Source: JAFGRR01 sp964499235 (lineage in GTDB: Bacteria > Planctomycetota > Phycisphaerae > UBA1845 > Fen-1342). Taken from it: a DNA stretch of 64,000 nucleotides. Shown here in pieces: positions 51,010-58,045 of the stretch. The notes under the pieces were generated by a model. It did not search any database, was not told the DNA's origin, and saw only the letters and a list, made by a program, of their open reading frames with translations. The position numbers were made by a program, and so were the translations under genes. Location: contig CAZCKC010000004.1 of NCBI GenBank assembly GCA_964499235.1, positions 1-64,000 of the forward strand. The letters are read 5' to 3'. Numbering within the stretch: position 1 is the stretch's first letter; each line of letters starts with the position of its first letter.

Positions 51010-51423
51010 ATGCGGGCGTTTCTGCTGAGCGTAGCGGTCGTGCTGGCCACTGGCACGGTATCGGCCGAGTTCACGATCGATTCCTGGACGGTGGATGGGG
51101 GCGGCACCTCGCTGAGCTCGGGGGGTGATTACACGTTGGCCGGCACGATCGGTCAGCCCGATGCGTCGACCACGCTCAGTGGTGGCGACTACACGCTGAC
51201 GGGCGGCTTCTGGGCCGGCATTGTCCCGGTGCGGGTCGGCGACCTGAACTGTGACGGGGTCGTGGATTTCTTCGACATCGACCCGTTCGTGCAGTTGCTC
51301 GTGTCCCCGAACGAATACCTGGCCAACTTCCCGAACTGCAATCCGCTCAACGGCGACATCAATCAGGACGGCGAGCTCGACTTCTTCGACATCGACCCGT
51401 TCGTGGTGCTGCTGGTCGAGTAA
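51010..51423 (+). CDS. Small secreted dockerin-type protein
   Basis: 137 residues after a strong GGAGGGAAGAG ribosome site. A signal peptide (MRAFLLSVAVVLATGTVSA) is followed by a short domain with two copies of a Gly-rich motif (SSGGDYTLAGTIGQPDA and LSGGDYTLTGGFW). The second half is a full dockerin-like pair: GDLNCDGVVDFFDIDPFVQL and GDINQDGELDFFDIDPFVVL. Such modules bind calcium and partner proteins. The gene is between the GH94 gene and the importer operon and has no other domain, so it may be an adaptor or a free dockerin. Confidence 0.78.
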   Translation: MRAFLLSVAVVLATGTVSAEFTIDSWTVDGGGTSLSSGGDYTLAGTIGQPDASTTLSGGDYTLTGGFWAGIVPVRVGDLNCDGVVDFFDIDPFVQLLVSPNEYLANFPNCNPLNGDINQDGELDFFDIDPFVVLLVE

Positions 51424-51502
51424 TCGTTTCCGGGCTTCGGGAGCCTTCTACTTTTCCTTTTCCCGAGGTGCGTTGCAGAACGATCGCGGCGGCCGTGTGC
51501 GT

Positions 51503-52417
51503 TTAGCCCTTCAACCCGCTGGTGGAGATTCCGCGGATAAAGGTGCGCTGCGCGAAAAAGAAGAGGACGATCACGGGGACGGCGATCAGCGTGGCAGCGG
51601 CCATCATCTGGTTCCACGGCGTGTCGCCGGCCTTGCTCTGGAGCGACTGCAATCCGAGCGCCAGCGTGAACTCCTCCTCGTGGTTGAGGTAGATCAGCGG
51701 CCCGATCAGGTCGTTCCACACGTAGAGGAAGTGGAAGAGCGCGACGACGGCCAGCGCCGGCTTGCTCAGCGGCATGATGATGTACCAGAAGCACGCCCAG
51801 CGGCTGGCGCCGTCGAGCATGGCCGACTCTTCCAGTTCGCGCGGGATTGCCAGGAAGAACTGCCGCAGCAGGAAGATGTTGAACGCGCTGCCGAACCACG
51901 CCGGCACCCACAGCGGCAGGAACGTCCCGATCCAGCCGAGCTGCTTGAAGATCATGTACGCCGGCACCATCAGCACCGGGAACGGGATCATCATCGTCGC
52001 CAGGCAGACGCCGAACATGACGTTCCGCCCCGGAAAGCTCAGCCGTGCGAAGCCGTAGGCCGCGATCGCGCTCGAGATCACCATCCCGACGAGGCTCAGC
52101 GTCGCGATGATCAGCGTGTTGCGGGCGTAGAGCGGGAAGTTGAAGGGCGGGGCCTCGTTTTCGTCGGTGGCCTGTAACCCCAGAATCCGCTCGTATGAGT
52201 CCAGGCTCGGGGCGGCGGGCAGCAGCGTGTCGGCCGTGAACTCCGTCTGCGACTTCAGGCTGGCCAGCACCATCCACAGCAGCGGCGTCAGGAAGGCGAA
52301 CGCCAACAGCGCCAACACCAACAGCCGCAGCCAGCCCGTGCCGGCCAGCGACCGTCCGGGCCGCGGGGCCGCCGGTCCGCCCGGTCGCCGCTTCGGTTTT
52401 GGTGCGTTACGAGGCAC
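51503..52417 (-). CDS. ABC sugar transporter permease (MalG/CUT1 type)
   Basis: 304 residues from the GTG at 52417, which overlaps the previous stop by 11 bases. A Pro/Arg-rich N-terminus precedes six membrane helices. The EAA loop that contacts the ATPase is present: IPRELEESAMLDGASRWACFWYIIMPLSKPA. It is the last gene of an operon (GH1, binding protein, two permeases). No ATPase is encoded here, so a shared MsmK/UgpC-type ATPase from elsewhere is expected, as is common for CUT1 importers. Confidence 0.93.
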   Translation of the reverse strand: MPRNAPKPKRRPGGPAAPRPGRSLAGTGWLRLLVLALLAFAFLTPLLWMVLASLKSQTEFTADTLLPAAPSLDSYERILGLQATDENEAPPFNFPLYARNTLIIATLSLVGMVISSAIAAYGFARLSFPGRNVMFGVCLATMMIPFPVLMVPAYMIFKQLGWIGTFLPLWVPAWFGSAFNIFLLRQFFLAIPRELEESAMLDGASRWACFWYIIMPLSKPALAVVALFHFLYVWNDLIGPLIYLNHEEEFTLALGLQSLQSKAGDTPWNQMMAAATLIAVPVIVLFFFAQRTFIRGISTSGLKG

Positions 52418-53306
52418 GGTAGTACACCCGCTTGCGGCTGAGCGCGAACACCAGTGCGGTCAGCGCGAGGATGATCAGGAGCTGAACCCACGCCATCGCG
52501 CTGGCGTAGCCCATGTCGAGGTAGCGGAACGCCTGGTCAAACAGGTACCACGTGTAGAAGTACACGCTCCGCTCCGGGCCGGGCACGCCGCGGAACAGCA
52601 CGAACGGCAGGGCGAACACCTGCCAGGCCGTGATGACCGCGACCACCACGTTGAACAGGATCACGGGGCTGAGGCCGGGCAGCGTCACGTGCCGGAACTG
52701 CAGCGCGGGGCCGGCGCCGTCCAGTCGAGCTGCTTCGTAGAGCTCTTCGGGGATGTCCTGGAGCCCGGCCAGGTAGATCACGACGGGCGAGCCGACGCCC
52801 CACAAGGTGACGAAGACCACGGACAACATGGCCCAGTGCGGATCCTGCATCCAGGGCACGGGCGGGATCTCGACGAGCGGCAGCAGGTCGCCCAACCCCG
52901 TCAGCAGTTGGTTGAAGATCCCGTCCACGCCCAACAGCCGGCCCCAGACGACGGCGGCCGCCACGAGCGGCACGATGCTCGGCACGAACACGCACGCGCG
53001 GAAGACCGCCTGGCCCGGCAGCCGCTGGTTGAGCAGGACGGCCACCGCGATGGCGACCACCGTCAGCAGCGGCACCGCCAACGCCGTGTAGATCAGCGTG
53101 TTGGCCACCACCTGGTGAAAGATCCCGTCCTCGACCAGGCGGGCGTAGTTTTCCAGCCCGATCCAGACGGGCGGCTGCAGCAGGGGGTAATCGGTAAAGC
53201 TGATGAACAGCGATGCGCCCATCGGCAGGGCGATCCACAGCAGAAACCCCAGCCACCACGGCGCCGTCCAGAGCAGGCCTTCGATCAGCGGGCGCGGGCG
53301 GGTCAC
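52407..53306 (-). CDS. ABC sugar transporter permease (MalF/CUT1 type)
   Basis: 299 residues from the GTG at 53306, which overlaps the preceding stop (GTGA). The upstream open frame reads as arginine-rich nonsense and is not part of the protein. Six helices are visible (WWLGFLLWIALPMGASLFIS first). The EAA loop is QDIPEELYEAARLDGAGPALQFRHVTLPGLSP. It forms the importer channel with the next gene's product. Confidence 0.93.
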   Translation of the reverse strand: MTRPRPLIEGLLWTAPWWLGFLLWIALPMGASLFISFTDYPLLQPPVWIGLENYARLVEDGIFHQVVANTLIYTALAVPLLTVVAIAVAVLLNQRLPGQAVFRACVFVPSIVPLVAAAVVWGRLLGVDGIFNQLLTGLGDLLPLVEIPPVPWMQDPHWAMLSVVFVTLWGVGSPVVIYLAGLQDIPEELYEAARLDGAGPALQFRHVTLPGLSPVILFNVVVAVITAWQVFALPFVLFRGVPGPERSVYFYTWYLFDQAFRYLDMGYASAMAWVQLLIILALTALVFALSRKRVYYRAS

Positions 53307-54646
53307 GGTCTCGCCCCTCGCGATGCGCGGCGCTGCTGGTACTCGCGGACGCGGGCGTTGATGCGGGCTTCGGCCAGTACTGCCCGCGGGGTCGGCGGGA
53401 CGCCGTTCATGATCGCGACGCCCAGCTGCACCATCTCGTCGCTCGCCGACGGCCAGGTTGGCATCTTGGGATACTGAAATACGTCCGGCGACTCGGCCGC
53501 GGCTTGGAAGACCTCGATGTAGGGATTGGGGTGGTTTTCGAAGAAGCCGGGCAGGGGGGCCTTGAACGCCGACGGCTTGCAGTGCGCGGCGCAGAGCTCC
53601 TCGAAGACCGGCTGCTGCATGACATAGCGGAGGAACTCGAGCGCCGCGTCCGGGTTGGGGGCGCCCAGCGGGATCACGAAGACGTCCATGCTCGCGAACG
53701 CGTGCTGGCGCTCCGGATCGGCGGACGGAAACAAGGCGACACCGTAGTCGAGGCCGGGGGCGTAGGTCTGGATCCAATTCGCGATCCACGGTCCCTGGTG
53801 CAGCATCGCGACGCGCCCGGCCAGGAAGGGGTTGTCCGCGCCCTCGATCAGGCCGACGTACTTGTTCTCAAAGCGGACCAGATCACGTAGGCCGATCGCC
53901 GACCGCTGTTCCGCCAGCCAGTTCAAGCCTGCCGACGCCCGTTCGGAGGTCACGTCGAACCGCTCGCCGTCCCATAGTTCGGCGCCGAAGTACTTCGGCC
54001 AGATCCACGGCCACCAGTTCAGAAACGCCCATGAAAAGCCGACCTGCGTCAGCTCACCCGTGTCATCGCGCGCGAGCAGCGCCTGGTTGAGCGCGTCGAG
54101 TTCGGCGATGTTGCGCGGTGGCTGCGTGGGGTCGAGGCCCGCCGCGCGAAACATTGTCTTGTTGTAGTAGAGCGCGGTTGTGTAGGGCGGCGCCGGCAGG
54201 GCGTAGAGCGCCCCTTCGAAGCGGCAGATCTCGAGCCAGACGGGGTTGAAGCCCGAGAGATCGATACCGGCCGCGTCGAGGCGCTCCTCAAGCGGCAGCA
54301 GGGCGTCGCGGTCGGCGAACTGCGGGATGTTGTAGTCATAGAGCCCGGCGATGTCGGGCGGGTCGCCGCCCGCGGTCGCGATCAGCGTGCGCTGGTCGAT
54401 CGAGCTGATCGCGGTGTAGTCGACGTAGATTCCTTTTTCAGCGCCGACGCTCGCGTTGAATCGGTCGACGATGTCCCGCATCGCCTCCGCTTCGACGCTG
54501 GTCCACTTTTCCCAGTAGCGGACCACCGTTCGCTGCGTGGGGATGTCGACCTGGCTGCGCGGCCCGAAAAGCAGCAGCCCGACCGCGGGGCCGCCGAAGA
54601 CGACCAGCAACAACCACGTGCGAATGTCCGTCGCAGCCCGGGGCAT
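53303..54646 (-). CDS. ABC sugar transporter substrate-binding protein (family 1)
   Basis: 447 residues. The N-terminus has a membrane helix (WLLLVVFGGPAVGLLLFG) without a lipobox Cys, so it may stay anchored. The mature part is a cluster-B binding protein: VVRYWEKWTSVEAEAMRDIV, ATAGGDPPDIAGLYDYNIPQ and YALPAPPYTTALYYNKTMF, where aromatic residues line the sugar site. The C-terminal segment has NPDAALEFLRYVMQQPV. It starts 32 bases after the GH1 gene and overlaps the permease gene. Likely substrate is a beta-gluco-oligosaccharide. Confidence 0.92.
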   Translation of the reverse strand: MPRAATDIRTWLLLVVFGGPAVGLLLFGPRSQVDIPTQRTVVRYWEKWTSVEAEAMRDIVDRFNASVGAEKGIYVDYTAISSIDQRTLIATAGGDPPDIAGLYDYNIPQFADRDALLPLEERLDAAGIDLSGFNPVWLEICRFEGALYALPAPPYTTALYYNKTMFRAAGLDPTQPPRNIAELDALNQALLARDDTGELTQVGFSWAFLNWWPWIWPKYFGAELWDGERFDVTSERASAGLNWLAEQRSAIGLRDLVRFENKYVGLIEGADNPFLAGRVAMLHQGPWIANWIQTYAPGLDYGVALFPSADPERQHAFASMDVFVIPLGAPNPDAALEFLRYVMQQPVFEELCAAHCKPSAFKAPLPGFFENHPNPYIEVFQAAAESPDVFQYPKMPTWPSASDEMVQLGVAIMNGVPPTPRAVLAEARINARVREYQQRRASRGARP

Positions 54647-54678
54647 AAAAGGGAATCCCGGCGACGCGCGCTTGCGTT

Positions 54679-56016
54679 CTACCGGCTGCCGATGAACTCG
54701 GCATACCAGCGGCCGCTGGCCTTGACCGTGCGTCGCTGCGTCGCGAAGTCACAGCGCACGATCCCGAACCGCTTCGAGAAGCCTTCCGACCACTCGAGGT
54801 TGTCCAGCAGCGACCAGACATAGTAACCGTTCAGCGCCACGCCGGCCGCGAGCGCTTCGGCGCACGCCGCCAAATGCTGCTCGAGGTAATCACGGCGGTC
54901 GTCATCTTGCACAAAGTCCTCCGCGTTCGGCTGGTCCGCGAACGCAGCGCCGTTCTCCGTGACGGCCAGTGGCAAGCCGTACCGATCGTGAAACCATCGC
55001 AGCAGCGCGGTCAGTCCTTCGGGAATCACCGGCCAGTCCGTGACCGTCACCACGCGCTCCGCCGGCCGGTCGCGGCGATAAGCCAGCGGACCGGCCTCAG
55101 CATCGTGCCGCACAATGTCGCTGAAGTAGTAATTGATGCCGAAGAAGTCGACCGAGTTGCGCAGCCGCCGCATGTCGGCCTCAGAGAACGGTGGCAACAG
55201 GTCGCCATACGCCGCCCGCAAGGCCTCCGGGTAGTCGCCGAACACCGGCGGATCTGCGAACCAGCCGGCGAAGTCGAGCAGGGCCCGTTCGGCGGCCGCC
55301 GCGTCTTCAGCGCCGTCCTCGAACGGATAGGCGAAGGTCGAGTTGATCGCCAGGCCAATGCGGCCTTTCGGGTTCATCCCGCGGTATCGCTCGACGGCGG
55401 CCGCGTGGGCCCGCAGCAACTGGTGGCCGGCCAAATAGCCGAGCCGCCGATCCTGGACGCCCGGCGGGTGCAGGCCGGCGAAGTAGCCCGCGGTGACGCT
55501 GACCCAGGGCTCGTTCAGCGTGACCCACTGCTGAACCCGGTCGCCCAGCCGCCGGAAGAGCACTTCGCCGTAGTCGGCAAAGACCTCCGGCAGATCTTCG
55601 CTCAGCCAACCGTTCAGCTCGAACTGCAATGCGGCCGGCAGATCCCAGTGGTAGAGCGTGATGAGCGGGGCGATCCCGGCCGCCAGCAACTCGTCGACGA
55701 GTCGGTCGTAGAAATCGAGCCCGGCCGCGTTCACGGTCGCGCGTCCGGCCGGGAGCACCCGCGCCCAGTTGACGCTGAAGCGGTAGGCGTTCAGGTTCAG
55801 GGCCTGCATGAGCGCCACGTCTTGGCGGTAGCGGTGGTAGTGGTCGCAGGCGCTCGCGCCTCGGTCGCGGCCCCGGATGCGGCCCGGGATGGATTCCCAC
55901 ACGTCCCAGGTGCTGGGGCCTTTGCCGGCGGCGGTGCTCGCGCCCTCGATCTGAAACGCGCTGGTGGCGGCGCCCCAGCGGAAGTCGGATGGAAATCGGC
56001 GGCGTAAATCGGACAT
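54679..56016 (-). CDS. GH1-family beta-glucosidase
   Basis: 445 residues from the ATG at 56016; no signal peptide, so cytoplasmic. The GH1 start RRFPSDFRWGAATSAFQIEG is complete. The acid/base Glu169 is in TLNEPW and the nucleophile Glu354 in VTENGA; the aglycone loop NGYYVWSLLDNLEWSEGFSKRFG is typical. It is the first gene of the importer operon and lies just downstream of an operator at 56071. It would hydrolyse imported beta-glucosides not taken by the GH94 phosphorylase. Confidence 0.96.
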   Translation of the reverse strand: MSDLRRRFPSDFRWGAATSAFQIEGASTAAGKGPSTWDVWESIPGRIRGRDRGASACDHYHRYRQDVALMQALNLNAYRFSVNWARVLPAGRATVNAAGLDFYDRLVDELLAAGIAPLITLYHWDLPAALQFELNGWLSEDLPEVFADYGEVLFRRLGDRVQQWVTLNEPWVSVTAGYFAGLHPPGVQDRRLGYLAGHQLLRAHAAAVERYRGMNPKGRIGLAINSTFAYPFEDGAEDAAAAERALLDFAGWFADPPVFGDYPEALRAAYGDLLPPFSEADMRRLRNSVDFFGINYYFSDIVRHDAEAGPLAYRRDRPAERVVTVTDWPVIPEGLTALLRWFHDRYGLPLAVTENGAAFADQPNAEDFVQDDDRRDYLEQHLAACAEALAAGVALNGYYVWSLLDNLEWSEGFSKRFGIVRCDFATQRRTVKASGRWYAEFIGSR

Positions 56017-56070
56017 CAGGCACCGGTATTGGAAGACGACCCGCTCGAGCGGGCGGCCGGGAGCAAATCC

Positions 56071-56084
56071 TGAAAGCGCTTGCA
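56071..56084. promoter_or_regulatory. LacI-type operator between the divergent GH1 operon and PEP-CTERM gene
   Basis: TGAAAGCGCTTGCA matches TGAAAGCGCTTTCA at 13 of 14 positions. It is 55 bases before the GH1 ATG and 105 bases before the plus-strand gene at 56189. On the plus strand TTGCAA (56080-56085) and TAAACT (56102-56107) are 16 bases apart and could form that gene's promoter, overlapping the operator. Confidence 0.65.
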
Positions 56085-56188
56085 ACGCCAGCGCCAATGG
56101 GTAAACTACTCTTAGATCATGGCCTCTTCAACTCGAACAAGGCCACTTGCATGTCACGTCTTCAGCACATCCAACGAGGAGGGAAGCA

Positions 56189-56950
56189 ATGCAGCAGCGA
56201 CTGATGCGCGCCGCGGTGGCGGCGTCCATGGCTTGGCTGGTCGGCGTCGCCGCCGCCCAGATCACCAGCGTCGACTCGGTCATCATCGAAGAGCGGAAGT
56301 TCAACGACTACCCCGACAGTACGCTCACCGTCACCAACAACTTTCCGGCATTACTGACCGTTGTTGAGCAAGAATTCGGCAGCGGCGGCTTCGCCAACCG
56401 CCACGACGCGATCTTTTCGGCCGACGGTGGGGCGACGGCGTATGCCCTGTCGAACGACGAGGCGTTTGACGTCTCGATGACGATGGTCCTGGACGCCGGA
56501 TCGATCGCTCCGCGGAAGGAGGCCGGCTGGCGCATGGACACCGGCGTGGTCGGCGAGCAGTTCTTCCAGGTCACGTCGGATGGTGAGGTGGCCGCGTTTG
56601 GCGGGGCGCTGCCGTTCCACAGCTTCGGCGGCGGCGTCTACACGCCGGGGACGGCTGCCAAGCTGCGGATGATCTACACGCCGGACGACGACGACGACGC
56701 CTTCGACGGCGACGCGGCGACGATGGAGTACATCCTCAACGGCACGTCGAGCGGTCCGCTGGACTTCGGGAACACTGAGAACGGCATCATCGACGGGACC
56801 GACCTGCGCTTGGTCGGACAGTTTCAGCCCGACGGCAGCAACCCCGGCGACTTCGCGTCCGCCCAGTTCCGAAACATCGTGATCGTGCCTGAGCCAACCA
56901 GCCTGCTGTTGCTCGCGCTGGGCGGCCTCGGCTTGCTGCGACGCCGCTGA
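56189..56950 (+). CDS. Secreted PEP-CTERM protein near the glucan locus
   Basis: 253 residues from the ATG at 56189 after GAGGAGGGAAG, a strong ribosome site. The signal peptide ends GVAAAQ. The body is a single beta-rich domain of jelly-roll type (SVIIEERKFNDYPDSTLTVT; DDDAFDGDAATMEYILNG). It ends VVPEPTSLLLLALGGLGLL and a basic RRR, a PEP-CTERM sorting tail. Because it shares the operator at 56071 with the GH1 operon, it may be a carbohydrate-binding surface protein induced with the locus; this is inference. Confidence 0.82.
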   Translation: MQQRLMRAAVAASMAWLVGVAAAQITSVDSVIIEERKFNDYPDSTLTVTNNFPALLTVVEQEFGSGGFANRHDAIFSADGGATAYALSNDEAFDVSMTMVLDAGSIAPRKEAGWRMDTGVVGEQFFQVTSDGEVAAFGGALPFHSFGGGVYTPGTAAKLRMIYTPDDDDDAFDGDAATMEYILNGTSSGPLDFGNTENGIIDGTDLRLVGQFQPDGSNPGDFASAQFRNIVIVPEPTSLLLLALGGLGLLRRR

Positions 56951-56966
56951 GAAACGGGCGAACGGG

Positions 56967-56993
56967 TGGCGGCGCGGGTCGGCCGCGCCGCCA
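56967..56993 (+). terminator. Strong hairpin after the PEP-CTERM gene
   Basis: TGGCGGCGCGG (56967-56977) pairs with CCGCGCCGCCA (56983-56993) in an 11-bp perfect stem with a 5-base loop. No T-run follows, so it may be a weak terminator or an RNA-stabilising element between this gene and the pseudopilin gene. Confidence 0.5.
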
Positions 56994-57113
56994 TCGACAA
57001 TCCAAATCGTAAACCGAGCGTGCGGGCGCGAAGCCTTGCTCGTGGGAAGTGTATGTCCCCGCGCCGGAGATTGGTTCACAACGGACGGAGGGGCGAGCGA
57101 CGGAGTGCCAGCC

Positions 57114-57992
57114 ATGAAACGCCTGACCCAACCGCACCCGCGTGACCGCCGCAGCGGTTTTACCCTCATCGAGCTGCTGGTCGTGGTTGCGATCATCGCG
57201 CTGCTGATCTCGATCCTGTTGCCGTCGCTGCAACGGGCCCGCGATCAGGCCAAGACCACCGTCTGCCTCTCCAACGGCAAGCAATTCGCCCTCTCCGTGC
57301 TCTACTACGCCGAGGACCGCGACCAGCACCTGCCGTATGTGCTCCGCTGGAACGGCCGCAGCCACCAGTATCACCAGATCATCGCCCTCTGGGAGTACAT
57401 GCAGGACCTCGACCTGTACATCTGTCCCTCGGCCGACGCGCAGAACTCCGTCACGCGCCTCTTCGACCAGGGCGAGGACGGCAGCGGTGGCGGCAGCGGC
57501 GCGATCCTCGACGAGACGAACCACTACTACTTCGTCCGCAAGACCAACGACTACTACCAGAAGACCGCCTTCGCCGAGAACTGGTGGCCCGAGCACGACC
57601 CCACTGACATCCCGACCGTTCAGTTCCCCGGGCTCTACACCGAATACTGGTTCAACGACTTCGAGTCGAACCTGATCACGCTCCCCCGCGGCTACCTGTC
57701 ACCCCTGCCCAAGATGAACGGCGGACAGATCGGCCGCATCCCGGCGCCGCAGTACGCGGTGCCCTTCATGGATCACCTCTGGAACTTGCCGGTTGATCGG
57801 ATGCGCCATGGCCGCGGGCTGATGGTCGGCTTCCTCGACGGGCACGCCGAGATCCTCCCGAAGGAGGAGATCTACGACCTCAACGGCCGGGCGGCAGGTC
57901 CCAACGACGCCGCCAGCGACTACGACGCGCATGGCAACCGCCCGGTATACGCGTGGGGATTGACCAAGCGGGGGTGGGACTTTTTGCGCTAG
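57114..57992 (+). CDS. Pseudopilin-like protein with H-x9-DG motif
   Basis: 292 residues from the ATG at 57114. The leader ends RRSGFTLIELLVVVAIIALL, a prepilin peptidase site. The segment RARDQAKTTVCLSNGKQFAL follows the helix. Near the end RHGRGLMVGFLDGHAEI is the H-x9-DG motif typical of planctomycete PulG-like proteins. The leader and helix region is nearly identical at DNA level to the copy at 12242. Upstream is a PEP-CTERM gene and downstream a secreted repeat protein; the same kind of arrangement surrounds the first copy. Confidence 0.87.
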   Translation: MKRLTQPHPRDRRSGFTLIELLVVVAIIALLISILLPSLQRARDQAKTTVCLSNGKQFALSVLYYAEDRDQHLPYVLRWNGRSHQYHQIIALWEYMQDLDLYICPSADAQNSVTRLFDQGEDGSGGGSGAILDETNHYYFVRKTNDYYQKTAFAENWWPEHDPTDIPTVQFPGLYTEYWFNDFESNLITLPRGYLSPLPKMNGGQIGRIPAPQYAVPFMDHLWNLPVDRMRHGRGLMVGFLDGHAEILPKEEIYDLNGRAAGPNDAASDYDAHGNRPVYAWGLTKRGWDFLR

Positions 57993-58045
57993 GCACGACG
58001 ACGTTTTTTTGCTGAGCACTGCACATTCGGAGAGGATAGAACGGC

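Noticed and set aside
53307..53789. N-terminal extension of the MalF-type permease
   Set aside because: It overlaps the binding-protein gene and is Arg/Pro-rich; the GTG at 53306 with GTGA overlap gives a normal-length permease.
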